A stretch of DNA of 18,199 bases. It comes from Flavobacteriales bacterium. GTDB lineage: Bacteria; Bacteroidota; Bacteroidia; Flavobacteriales; Flavobacteriaceae. The DNA lies in the NCBI GenBank assembly GCA_027031025.1, contig JALVEJ010000012.1, positions 1 to 18,199 of the forward strand, given 5' to 3'. The number at the start of each line of letters is the position of its first letter. The stretch's first letter is position 1. This document shows, in pieces, positions 7,804-14,492 of this stretch. A program made the translations under genes and the position numbers. The notes beneath the pieces were generated by a model. It was not told the DNA's origin, made no database searches, and saw only the letters and a program-made list of their open reading frames with translations.

Positions 7804-8526
7804 CTATTTTTTTTCTTTTTTGTCTTTTAATTTCTCTTTTAACATTTTAATAACTTGACTATTTTGTTTGGCAACAAAAAAGTCGGGAAATATTTTGAGC
7901 GCTTCATCATAATATTTGAGAGCCATTTCATAATTGTGTAAATCGTAACTGGTCTGTGCCATTAAATTGTAAAAGGCGGCTTTAAACGGCACGTTTTGAA
8001 CCGCTCCTTTTTTGGGTCCCGGAAAAGTTACAAAAACTTTATCGGGAAATTTTAAGTTTTCAGCACTTTTTAAGGTTGCATAGGCTTCGGCAGAACGTTT
8101 GAGGCGTTGTTGCAGTTGGGCTAATTTGTAAGCAGACAACACGTCCTTTTTAAGGGCATAAATTTTTTCATACACAGCAATAGCCTCTTTGATATCATTG
8201 AGGTTTTCTAAGCAAACCGCTTTAATTTCCAATATGTCAAGTGTTTCTTTTTGTTGCAAAATTTGGTTTGAAACTTGCAGACATGACACATAATTCTTTT
8301 GATTAAAATAGATATAAGCCAAGCTATCTATAAATTTTGATTGATCGCCTTCTATGGCAATAATAAGATAAATGGCATTTTTAGCGGCGTCTAAATCATA
8401 GTTTTTTAAAGCGTCTTTATAAATGTTTTTTTCTAGATTGAGCAAATCCTCTTTGTGTAGTTTTTGACCAAAACCGGAAAGCACCCCAACTATAAGAAGG
8501 CTACTTAATAACATATTTTTTATCAT
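7804..8526 (-). CDS. Secreted TPR-domain protein
   Basis: The product has 240 residues from ATG at 8526; ATG at residue 5 is an alternative. Residues 1-20 (MIKNMLLSSLLIVGVLSGFG) form a signal peptide with Q next, so the protein is periplasmic or envelope-bound. TPR-like helix pairs run through the mature part: FIDSLAYIYFNQKNYVSCLQV, LEIKAVCLENLNDIKEAIAVYEKIYAL, AYKLAQLQQRLKRSAEAYATL and a well-formed last unit at about 186-219, AFYNLMAQTSYDLHNYEMALKYYDEALKIFPDF. The C-terminus is Lys-rich (KEKLKDKKEKK). No enzymatic motif is visible. It is the first gene of the minus-strand run; a REP-like palindrome separates it from the phosphatase gene 96 bp downstream. Confidence 0.82.
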   Translation of the reverse strand: MIKNMLLSSLLIVGVLSGFGQKLHKEDLLNLEKNIYKDALKNYDLDAAKNAIYLIIAIEGDQSKFIDSLAYIYFNQKNYVSCLQVSNQILQQKETLDILEIKAVCLENLNDIKEAIAVYEKIYALKKDVLSAYKLAQLQQRLKRSAEAYATLKSAENLKFPDKVFVTFPGPKKGAVQNVPFKAAFYNLMAQTSYDLHNYEMALKYYDEALKIFPDFFVAKQNSQVIKMLKEKLKDKKEKK

Positions 8527-8558
8527 AACATAAAATTTAGGTTAAACAATTTCGGGTT

Positions 8559-8566
8559 CAAAGGTA
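8559..8566 (-). promoter_or_regulatory. -7 promoter element of the TPR gene
   Basis: On the minus strand TACCTTTG is an exact match to the Bacteroidota -7 consensus TAnnTTTG, 33 nt upstream of the ATG at 8526. The -33 position is only T-rich (TTTT at about 8590-8587), so the call rests on the -7 box. Confidence 0.55.
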
Positions 8567-8716
8567 AAGAAATTAGATGAAAATAAAAAAGCGTAATTTT
8601 GGTTGAGGAATTAAGGAAAAGCATTGTTGAATATCTCAATGGAAATCGGGTCATATCGATGATGGGAATGCGATGCCAAAAACAACTAGATATTAGTTCA
8701 AAATCATGAAATCTTG

Positions 8717-8934
8717 GCTGTTTTATTTTCAAATAATTTCACCTCTTCGGGGTTCAATGGTGTGTTTTTTTATTATTTTATCTATAAATATACATCCCTT
8801 GGGGTTCTTTATATATGAAGCCCTAAGGGCTGATTTGTAATAAAACCATTAAAACAGAATCATCGAAACCTCAAAAGGATGGCATTATTATCTAAGGTAT
8901 TAGTAATGTTCCTCACCTAAATCGATATAGAGCC
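8717..8934 (-). repeat. Four-hairpin intergenic element, copy 1 (inverted relative to copy 2)
   Basis: This fills most of the 449-bp gap 8527-8975. Read on the plus strand it contains palindrome H1 (8741-8753, ACCTC/GGGGT around TTC), H2 (8794-8805, ATCCC/GGGGT), H3 (8819-8831, AGCCCTAAGGGCT), a weak H4 (8869-8878, CCTC..AAGG) and a conserved 23-nt end at 8912-8934 whose complement begins GGCTCTATATCG. The same parts in the same order, with matching spacers such as AATTTCACC and CTATAAATATA, occur on the opposite strand at 13540-13766. The conserved end lies 41 nt after the trmB stop and points away from it, so the block would be the trmB 3' UTR. The left boundary is approximate and similarity may start near 8702. 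No protein-coding content was found. The rest of the gap holds the TPR gene's promoter and nothing else recognised. Confidence 0.7.
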
Positions 8935-8975
8935 ATTCCTTTTGATATAAAGTGTTCCGAATTACAACTTTCTAC

Positions 8976-9650
8976 TCATTTCAGTCTAAACTTCAAATAT
9001 GTAATGGCTTTTCCTTGCTGCAAGAACTGTTTTTCGTAAAAGGTTTGCACTTCAACGACTTCTTTTGGCGCTTCGGCATTGACATAAATATCATGATGTG
9101 CCATCAAAATTTCATGCCCCAAACCCTGTAACAATCCGATGGTATAACCGTGCAAAAATTCGCTGTCGGTTTTAAGGTGTAACAAGCCGTTTGCTTTCAA
9201 AATATGTTTATAACGTTTTAAAAATTCCGGATTGGTCAGCCGGTGTTTTGTGCGTTTGTATTTGATTTGCGGATCGGGAAAAGTTATCCATATTTCGGAT
9301 ACTTCGCAGGAAGCAAAGGCGTTTTCAATTAACTCAATTTGCATTCTGATAAAAGCCACATTGTTGCGTTGTTCTTGCAAGGCGGTCTTAGCACCCCGCC
9401 AAATACGGGCGCCTTTGATGTCTATTCCTATAAAATTTTTATCGGGATAGCGTTCTGATAGCGCTAATGTATATTCTCCTTTGCCACACCCCAATTCTAA
9501 AACTATCGGATTATTGTTTTTAAAATAATCTTTGTTCCAACGCCCTTTCATTTCAAATTGGTCTGCCAATAATATGTCACGTGACGGCTGAAACAGATTG
9601 GAAAAAGTTTCATTTTCCTTAAATCGTTTTAATTTATTTTTACTTCCCAC
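8976..9650 (-). CDS. trmB: tRNA (guanine-N7-)-methyltransferase (m7G46)
   Basis: The product has 224 residues, a normal length for TrmB. The start codon is GTG (9650-9648); no in-frame ATG lies upstream, and the next Met (residue 34) would cut off conserved N-terminal sequence. The enzyme uses S-adenosylmethionine to methylate N7 of G46 in the variable loop of tRNAs. VLELGCGKGEY (50-60) is the SAM-binding motif I, FIGIDIKG (73-80) motif II, and ITFPDPQIKYKRTKHRL (122-138) the TrmB hallmark PDPxxKxRHxxRR-type motif. TDSEFLHGY (161-169) and TFYE (203-206) are the C-terminal substrate-binding motifs. It diverges from a glycosyltransferase gene with only 36 bp between starts, so the two promoters must overlap the neighbouring coding sequence. 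Confidence 0.95.
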   Translation of the reverse strand: MGSKNKLKRFKENETFSNLFQPSRDILLADQFEMKGRWNKDYFKNNNPIVLELGCGKGEYTLALSERYPDKNFIGIDIKGARIWRGAKTALQEQRNNVAFIRMQIELIENAFASCEVSEIWITFPDPQIKYKRTKHRLTNPEFLKRYKHILKANGLLHLKTDSEFLHGYTIGLLQGLGHEILMAHHDIYVNAEAPKEVVEVQTFYEKQFLQQGKAITYLKFRLK

Positions 9651-9671
9651 TTTTTCTTAAATTTAACGTCA

Positions 9672-9700
9672 CAAAAATAGGCAATAATGCGCCAATCAAA
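9672..9700 (-). promoter_or_regulatory. Putative trmB promoter
   Basis: On the minus strand TTTG (9700-9697), a 17-nt spacer and TATTTTTG (9679-9672) match both parts of the Bacteroidota consensus. The -33 box lies inside the first codons of the divergent glycosyltransferase gene. The predicted 5' UTR is about 15 nt. Confidence 0.5.
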
Positions 9701-10733
9701 AAATATTTTAATCGCACCGCTTAATTGGGGGTTGGGACATGCCACCCGTTGCATTCCTATCATCAAAGATTTGCAGCGGCAAGGATATTGTATCATCATT
9801 GCTTCCGATGGCGACGCCTTAAAATTATTACAAGAAGAATTTCCCGAACTTGCATTTGAAAAACTTCCCTCCTATAATATTACTTATGCCAAACGCTCAT
9901 GGCTGAACCGGTGGCATTTGTTCAAACAATTACTACACATCATCCGGACGGTGAAACAAGAACGGCAATTAACCGATGAGCTTATCAAAAAATATGATTT
10001 GGATTTGATTATTTCCGATAACCGTTTCGGGATTTATTCTCCGAAAATCAAATCGATTTATATCACGCACCAACTCAAAGTTCTGTCCGGTTGGACAACT
10101 AAAATAACAACTTGGATTCATGCCAAAATTTATAACAAATATGATGAAATTTGGGTGCCGGATGTAGCCGGTGAGCCGAATTTGAGCGGTAAATTAGGAC
10201 ATTTTTCAAAATCTAATAAGCTTAAAGTCAGATATATCGGCATATTAAGTCGGATGAAACCAAAAAACTTACCTAAAAAATATGATGTTTTAGCCATTCT
10301 GTCCGGCCCGGAACCGCAACGTAGTCAATTGGAAAAAAAGATATTAAATCAATTTAAAACTTTAAACCTGAAAACTGTCCTAGTTCGAGGCATTGTTAAC
10401 AAGAATAAAAAAGTTGAAAATCAACATAATACAACAATATATGATTATATGACAGGCAAGGAATTGGAACAACTTGTCAATCAATCCGAAGCGGTTATTT
10501 GTCGCTCGGGATACAGTTCGGTAATGGATATGGCAAGTATGCGCAAAAAAATATTGATGATACCGACACCCGGGCAAGATGAACAGGAATATTTAGCCCG
10601 ACATTTAGCCCAACATTTTCAAATAAAAATTCAAAATCAACATAAACTTAATATTTCAAAAAAAACTCTTGCCAAATTACATTTGATTAACATCAACATT
10701 AAAACACAAAAAATTAAACATTTATTTACTTAA
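9687..10733 (+). CDS. GT-B-fold glycosyltransferase (MurG/GT28-like)
   Basis: The product has 348 residues from ATG at 9687. The N-terminus ILIAPLNWGLGHATRC (7-22) is the glycine-rich loop that opens GT-B enzymes of the MurG/GT28 type. DLDLIISDNRFGIYS (104-118) and YITHQLKV (125-132) fit the acceptor domain. The C-terminal nucleotide-sugar-binding half begins near AILSGPEPQRS (203-213) and has the donor-binding segment CRSGYSSVMDMA (272-283), followed by IPTPGQDEQEYLARHL (292-307), equivalent to the P-x-x-x-QxxNA motif of MurG. It probably transfers a sugar from a UDP-sugar to a lipid or envelope acceptor in the cytoplasm. It is not MurG itself: the loop and C-terminus differ, and no cell-wall genes adjoin. 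The acceptor is unknown. The tail after about 312 is Lys/Asn-rich and poorly conserved in character. Confidence 0.82.
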   Translation: MRQSKNILIAPLNWGLGHATRCIPIIKDLQRQGYCIIIASDGDALKLLQEEFPELAFEKLPSYNITYAKRSWLNRWHLFKQLLHIIRTVKQERQLTDELIKKYDLDLIISDNRFGIYSPKIKSIYITHQLKVLSGWTTKITTWIHAKIYNKYDEIWVPDVAGEPNLSGKLGHFSKSNKLKVRYIGILSRMKPKNLPKKYDVLAILSGPEPQRSQLEKKILNQFKTLNLKTVLVRGIVNKNKKVENQHNTTIYDYMTGKELEQLVNQSEAVICRSGYSSVMDMASMRKKILMIPTPGQDEQEYLARHLAQHFQIKIQNQHKLNISKKTLAKLHLININIKTQKIKHLFT

Positions 10734-10751
10734 ACTAAAAACATTTTTTTG

Positions 10752-10759
10752 TAAATTTG
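10752..10759 (+). promoter_or_regulatory. -7 promoter element of the second T9SS cargo gene
   Basis: TAAATTTG is an exact TAnnTTTG match, 27 nt before the ATG at 10786. No clear TTTG lies at the expected -33 distance; the nearest is TTTA at 10725-10728. Confidence 0.5.
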
Positions 10760-10785
10760 AGGACAATTTAAAAAAAACCTAAGTT

Positions 10786-12549
10786 ATGAAACACATTTAC
10801 CTACTTTTAACCTTTTTAGTGGCTTTGACCGGCTTTGGACAAGGCACACCGATTATCACCATGATTGCCGATGGCGACGAATCCGGAGGAACACCGGAAG
10901 TTTTGGAAATTTACGCCAACGGAACCGTTGATTTTACCCAATATTCTTTACAAAATCAAACCAATAGTGGCACTACTTGGGGGCACGATTTTGATTTAAG
11001 TCCATTAGGAACCGTTACAGATGCTTTTGTATATGTTTATTCTAACAAACAAAACTCTACCGATGTTTTTGCTTTAAATTACCCGAGTGTTACAACTAAC
11101 AAATTAGATGCCTCTTCCGCTTCTATTTTAAATATAAATGGTGATGACCGTGTCAGAATTATTGAAACAAACAGTGGTGCTGTTATTGATACCTATGGTG
11201 TAGACGGACAAGACGGCACCGGAACTGCTTGGGAATATAAAGACGGCTATGCCAAACGCTTAAACGGCACCGGTCCCGACCCTGTATTTGTAGAAGCCAA
11301 CTGGGAATTTCACAATGGTGGCTTAAACGGACATGGCGCTGTTCAAGACGGTACTACTTATGAAAGTATTATTGGTGTTGGTACTTATACGCCACCAACC
11401 AGTGTTAGTCCGGTTTTGGCTATTACTTCACCTACTGCCGGTCAAGTTTTTTCTCCGGTTACAACCAGTGTTGATGTTGTTTTTACCGTTCAAAACTTCA
11501 CGGTTGGCAACCCCGGAAATGGTGTTGATGGTCATATTCATTGGCGTCTCGATGGGGGGTCTTGGAATATGAAATATGACACAAACCCAATTACTTTAAA
11601 CGGATTGACTTCAGGCAGCCACACGGTAGACTTAAAGTTGGTAGACAATAGTCACAACGATTTAAACCCTCCGGTAGCAGCTAATGTCACTTTCGAAATA
11701 GCTACTTATACTGTGGTTCATACCATTGCAGATTTAAGATCCGGTAATGTAGGAGATTATTATCATTACGACGGCGAAGCTTTCACTATAGGTGGACAAA
11801 CCTATCAAAGTGGTTCAATGAAAGGATACGCACAAGATGCAACCGGTGGTATTTTGGCTTTTGTTCCATCCGGAATGACTACCAATACCCCAAATTTAGG
11901 AGACGGTATCACCGATGTAAAAGGTCAATTAAAAGATTTTCATGGTGTTTTAGAAATTGAATTAACCGAAGATTTCGTAATGACCGGAAACAACCAGCCT
12001 CAAACCCCACAAGTAGTGACTTTAGCTGACTATAATGCCAACCACGATGATTATGAATCGGAATTGATACAATTTAACAATGTAACCATAGACCCTAACG
12101 GCGACACACAGTTCCAATCAAATACAAACTATAATGTTACCGATGGAACTGATACGGTTGTTTTAAGAACCGCTTTCTTTGACTTAGCCGGCGAAAATAT
12201 TCCTACTAATAGCGTTAATATTACCGGAATCGGTTCGGAATATAATGGCACTGCACAAATTTTCCCTCGTGATATTAATGATATTGTAGATGCTAATGCT
12301 ATAGCTGAAAACAATATAGATGGTCTGGAAGTTTATCCTAACCCTGTTATTAACAAACAAGTTTTTGTTACCTCTGCTTCTGCTGATGTTAAACAAATTA
12401 TTATATACAATGTTTTGGGCAAAGCCGTTTATCAAACTGAAATCAATAATGGTCAAGCTATCAATGTCGGACAATTAAAAGCCGGAGTTTATATGATGAA
12501 AATCATTGAAAACGGTCAAGTCGGTTTACAAAAACTGATCATTAAATAA
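10786..12549 (+). CDS. Secreted multidomain protein with lamin-tail-like and OB-like domains and T9SS type A sorting domain
   Basis: The product has 587 residues. The signal peptide is residues 1-18 (MKHIYLLLTFLVALTGFG), with Q next. The segment at about 22-195 looks like a lamin-tail (LTD)-type beta domain: EVLEIYANGTVDFTQYSL, VYVYSNKQNSTDVF, VIDTYGVDGQDGTGTAWEY. After a Thr/Pro linker, 209-306 resembles an Ig-like domain (ITSPTAGQVF, HIHWRLDGGSWNM, GSHTVDLKLVD). About 310-502 looks like a DUF5689/OB-fold-like domain (IADLRSGNVGDYYHYDG, GDGITDVKGQLKDFHGVLEIE). From about 513 a type A T9SS tail follows, with EVYPNPV at 515-521 and a C-terminal LKAGVYMMKI...KLIIK. Related arrangements occur in extracellular nucleases of the phylum, but no nuclease domain is present, so it is probably a surface adhesion or binding protein. 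Function is not assigned. A strong terminator follows. Confidence 0.85.
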   Translation: MKHIYLLLTFLVALTGFGQGTPIITMIADGDESGGTPEVLEIYANGTVDFTQYSLQNQTNSGTTWGHDFDLSPLGTVTDAFVYVYSNKQNSTDVFALNYPSVTTNKLDASSASILNINGDDRVRIIETNSGAVIDTYGVDGQDGTGTAWEYKDGYAKRLNGTGPDPVFVEANWEFHNGGLNGHGAVQDGTTYESIIGVGTYTPPTSVSPVLAITSPTAGQVFSPVTTSVDVVFTVQNFTVGNPGNGVDGHIHWRLDGGSWNMKYDTNPITLNGLTSGSHTVDLKLVDNSHNDLNPPVAANVTFEIATYTVVHTIADLRSGNVGDYYHYDGEAFTIGGQTYQSGSMKGYAQDATGGILAFVPSGMTTNTPNLGDGITDVKGQLKDFHGVLEIELTEDFVMTGNNQPQTPQVVTLADYNANHDDYESELIQFNNVTIDPNGDTQFQSNTNYNVTDGTDTVVLRTAFFDLAGENIPTNSVNITGIGSEYNGTAQIFPRDINDIVDANAIAENNIDGLEVYPNPVINKQVFVTSASADVKQIIIYNVLGKAVYQTEINNGQAINVGQLKAGVYMMKIIENGQVGLQKLIIK

Positions 12550-12570
12550 AATATTTGATTATTACAACTT

Positions 12571-12605
12571 AAAAGACTGTCAATATTTTTGGCAGTCTTT
12601 TTTTT
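12571..12605 (+). terminator. Intrinsic terminator after the second T9SS cargo gene
   Basis: The stem AAAAGACTGTC (12571-12581) pairs with GGCAGTCTTTT (12591-12601), with one G-T pair, around a 9-nt loop, followed by a T-run to 12605. The next promoter's -33 box overlaps the T-tract. Confidence 0.88.
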
Positions 12606-12632
12606 GTAAATCCGGCAAAAAATATATATTTG
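12603..12632 (+). promoter_or_regulatory. Promoter of the TerB-like gene pair
   Basis: TTTG (12603-12606), an 18-nt spacer and TATATTTG (12625-12632) match both parts of the Bacteroidota consensus. This is the best two-part promoter in the window. The predicted 5' UTR is about 34 nt. Confidence 0.7.
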
Positions 12633-12671
12633 TCAATAAAATAACGCAACCCCTCACACCAACATTAGACT

Positions 12672-13097
12672 ATGGAAAAAAATCAAAGTTTTAAAAACTT
12701 AACTCACACACAGAAAACACACCTCTTACAGCAATTGGTTAAAATGGCAAAAGCCGATAAAATTTTCAAGTTTGTAGAATTTAAATATCTGACTGAAATT
12801 GCTGAACTGATGAATATTTCCGCTTCACAATTAGACGAAATTATTGAATCTGACAAAGTAGGCGATTTGCCCCAAACTCTATTGGAACGTTCCAGACAAC
12901 TTTACCGGTTAACCGTCATGATGATGATAGACCATATCATTACCAAAGAAGAAGTTGTTTTACTTAAAACTTTTGCCGTTGAAATGGGTTTGCAAGCAGC
13001 TGGTGTTGACGCCATGATTGAAGCAATGAACCGGAACAAAGGCGGTATGTTGCTTAATGAACAATTGATAGAAATTTTTGGTATAGAAATGAATTGA
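12672..13097 (+). CDS. TerB-like helical protein, first of a paralogous pair
   Basis: The product has 141 residues from ATG at 12672, all-helical in character with no signal peptide. The pattern LLQQLVKMAKADKIFKFVEFKYLTEIAELMNIS (about 18-50) followed by TVMMMIDHIITKEEVVLLKTFAVEMGL (about 79-105) is the two-repeat arrangement of the TerB/DjlA-N fold: a helix carrying A-D, a short turn, then an acidic E-F-x-x-L helix. In typical TerB domains the turn holds several Asp/Glu that bind metal; here the first turn (ADKIFKFVEF) has lost most acidic residues, so metal binding is doubtful. It is the paralogue of the next gene (shared YRLxxMxxIDxxxTxEEVxxLKxxAxE). TerB homology alone does not imply tellurite resistance; no other ter gene is nearby. 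The role is unknown. Confidence 0.72.
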   Translation: MEKNQSFKNLTHTQKTHLLQQLVKMAKADKIFKFVEFKYLTEIAELMNISASQLDEIIESDKVGDLPQTLLERSRQLYRLTVMMMIDHIITKEEVVLLKTFAVEMGLQAAGVDAMIEAMNRNKGGMLLNEQLIEIFGIEMN

Positions 13098-13102
13098 AGT
13101 AT

Positions 13103-13510
13103 ATGAAAATTGAAGAAAAAATTTTGCTGATAAAGCAACTATACAAGATGAGCAAAGCTGACCAAAAAATTGATAAAGCGGAATTGAATTTTTTGTATGA
13201 ATTGGCCTTGACGCTTGAATTGCCTTTGGAAATATTGGAAGATATTTTTGACGAAAAAACAATCTATTTAAAGGAAAGAATACCGGCAAATTCCGTGGAA
13301 CGCATCATTCAGATTTACCGCTTGGCACTAATGCTAAATATTGATAAACATGCAACAATTGAGGAAGTGAATATGTTGAAAAATTTAGCCATTGAACTCA
13401 AACTACCTCCCGAACCGGTTGATACAATGTTATCAGAAATATTCAAAAGTAAAACCGGCACAATTGCCCCGGAAAAACTTTTTGAAATATTTAAAATAAC
13501 CGGCAATTAA
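13103..13510 (+). CDS. TerB-like helical protein, second of a paralogous pair
   Basis: The product has 135 residues from ATG at 13103, five bases after the stop of the first copy. An in-frame TTG at 13094 overlapping that stop (TTGA) is an alternative start adding three residues; both imply coupled translation. The first half has a good TerB motif, LYKMSKADQKIDKAELNFLYELALTLELP, with acidic residues in the turn (ADQKIDKAE). The second half, YRLALMLNIDKHATIEEVNMLKNLAIELKLP, lines up with the first gene's YRLTVMMMIDHIITKEEVVLLKTFAVEMGL. The pair probably arose by tandem duplication and may form a heterodimer (inference). There is no signal peptide, so a cytoplasmic location is expected. Function is unknown. 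Confidence 0.75.
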   Translation: MKIEEKILLIKQLYKMSKADQKIDKAELNFLYELALTLELPLEILEDIFDEKTIYLKERIPANSVERIIQIYRLALMLNIDKHATIEEVNMLKNLAIELKLPPEPVDTMLSEIFKSKTGTIAPEKLFEIFKITGN

Positions 13511-13539
13511 AAAAATAGCTTTTTATTCTTTAAAAATTA

Positions 13540-13766
13540 GGCTCTATATCGGTCTAGGTGAGTAATATATGTAATATCTCAAAGAATAATGTCCCCCGAC
13601 ATTTGTCGGGTTTAAAGATTTTGTTTAATTGTTTTATTATAATAATGTCAGCCCTAAGGGCTTATTTAGTAAACCCCGAAGGGGTGATATAATTATAGAA
13701 AATTATGACGTAAAAAACATAAACCCCGTAAGGGGTGAAATTATATAAAAAGATAATAACCATGAA
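13540..13766 (+). repeat. Four-hairpin intergenic element, copy 2
   Basis: This occupies most of the 390-bp gap 13511-13900. In plus-strand order it has a conserved 23-nt end (13540-13562, GGCTCTATATCG...TAGGTGAG), H4 (13595-13610, CCCGAC/GTCGGG around ATTT), H3 (13650-13662, AGCCCTAAGGGCT), H2 (13673-13685, ACCCC/GGGGT around GAA) and H1 (13723-13736, ACCCC/GGGGT around GTAA). Its stems are closer to perfect than those of copy 1. It begins 29 nt after the stop of the second TerB-like gene and points the same way as in copy 1 relative to the preceding gene. No coding sequence was seen. The rest of the gap, to 13900, carries the next gene's promoter and AT-rich DNA. Confidence 0.72.
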
Positions 13767-13865
13767 TGATTCTTAAACCTAATTTGTTATTACCTACACA
13801 AAACAATATAACCCAAAAATTATTTAAAAATTTAACAAATCCTGTATCAAATAAAAAAATATTTG

Positions 13866-13873
13866 TAATTTTG
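13866..13873 (+). promoter_or_regulatory. -7 promoter element of the charged helical-repeat gene
   Basis: TAATTTTG matches TAnnTTTG exactly, 28 nt before the ATG at 13901. No TTTG is seen at the -33 distance. Confidence 0.45.
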
Positions 13874-13900
13874 AGATACTAATCTAATAATAAAACTATT

Positions 13901-14476
13901 ATGGGACTACTTGATTCATTTAAAAAAATGTTTGGTAAAGCCAAAGAAAAAGCCGAAGAATTAGCCGAAGACGCCAGCGAATTGGCAGAAAAAACAGCGA
14001 AAATTGCTGATGAAAAGTTTGATAAAATATCAGAAGAATTAAAAGAAAGCACGAAAGATTTGCGTGAAAAAGCCGCCGATGTTTTGGAAGATGTTACCGA
14101 AAAAACCAAAGAAGTTGCCTCTGACGTTACCGAAGGACTAAAAAAAGCCGGTGAAGAGTTGAAAGAAGAGACAAAAGATTTGCGTGAAAAAGCTACGGAA
14201 ATAACTTCAAAAGTTTCGGAAAAAGCCGGAGAAGTTATGTCAGACATTACCGAAACAGCCAAAAAAGCAGGAAGTGAACTAATGGAAGAAACAAAAGATA
14301 TCCGTGAAAAAGCCTCTGATGTTATCGATAAAGCCACAGACAAAGCCTCAGAAGTTGCTTCAAAAGTAACAGATAAAGTTAAAGACTTAAGCGACAAAAG
14401 TGAAAATGGTGTAGAAAAAGCCGAAAATGAAGTTGTCGATAAATCTGAAAATGATGACGCGGCAAAAGATGCTTAA
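13901..14476 (+). CDS. Highly charged helical repeat protein (LEA/apolipoprotein/YtxH-like composition)
   Basis: The product has 191 residues from ATG at 13901, rich in Lys, Glu, Asp and Ala with almost no aromatic residues. A short amphipathic N-terminus (MGLLDSFKKMFGKAKEKAEE) could touch membranes. Three tandem repeats of exactly 40 residues follow at 45-84, 85-124 and 125-164 (DNA 14033-14152, 14153-14272, 14273-14392), each built on ELxEETKDLREKAxxxxxxxxEKxxEVxSDxTExxKKAG. The tail (165-191) is acidic and probably disordered. Such sequence forms long amphipathic helices, as in LEA group 3, apolipoprotein-like and YtxH-type stress proteins, so a protective or scaffold role is plausible but unproven. 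There is no signal peptide. The coding strand also leaves a long antisense frame open, a by-product of its codon composition. The gene ends at a strong terminator. Confidence 0.78.
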   Translation: MGLLDSFKKMFGKAKEKAEELAEDASELAEKTAKIADEKFDKISEELKESTKDLREKAADVLEDVTEKTKEVASDVTEGLKKAGEELKEETKDLREKATEITSKVSEKAGEVMSDITETAKKAGSELMEETKDIREKASDVIDKATDKASEVASKVTDKVKDLSDKSENGVEKAENEVVDKSENDDAAKDA

Positions 14477-14492
14477 TGAAACTATTACATAT

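Noticed and set aside
8599..8709. Short plus-strand frame of 37 codons (from TTG) in the gap beside the first repeat block, protein-like in composition
   Set aside because: It has no good start codon, promoter or recognisable homology and lies in AT-rich DNA. It could be a gene remnant, but nothing supports calling it.
9687..10733. murG
   Set aside because: The GT-B loops are similar, but the C-terminal region differs from MurG and no mur/fts genes adjoin; MurG normally lies in the division and cell-wall cluster.
12672..13510. Tellurite resistance genes
   Set aside because: Only the TerB fold is recognisable. The acidic site is weak in one copy and no TerC, TerD or TerZ-like gene is near, so a resistance label would be misleading.
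13595..13736. Possible CRISPR array or tandem repeats, because of the repeated CCCC/GGGG hairpins
   Set aside because: The hairpins differ in sequence and spacing, there are no identical repeats with equal spacers, and no cas gene is present.
13879..14397. 172-residue open frame antisense to the helical-repeat gene
   Set aside because: The sense frame has a promoter, a start after a 5' UTR and a terminator. The antisense product is a Ser/Phe-rich translation of a repetitive K/E/A-rich gene and has no family resemblance.
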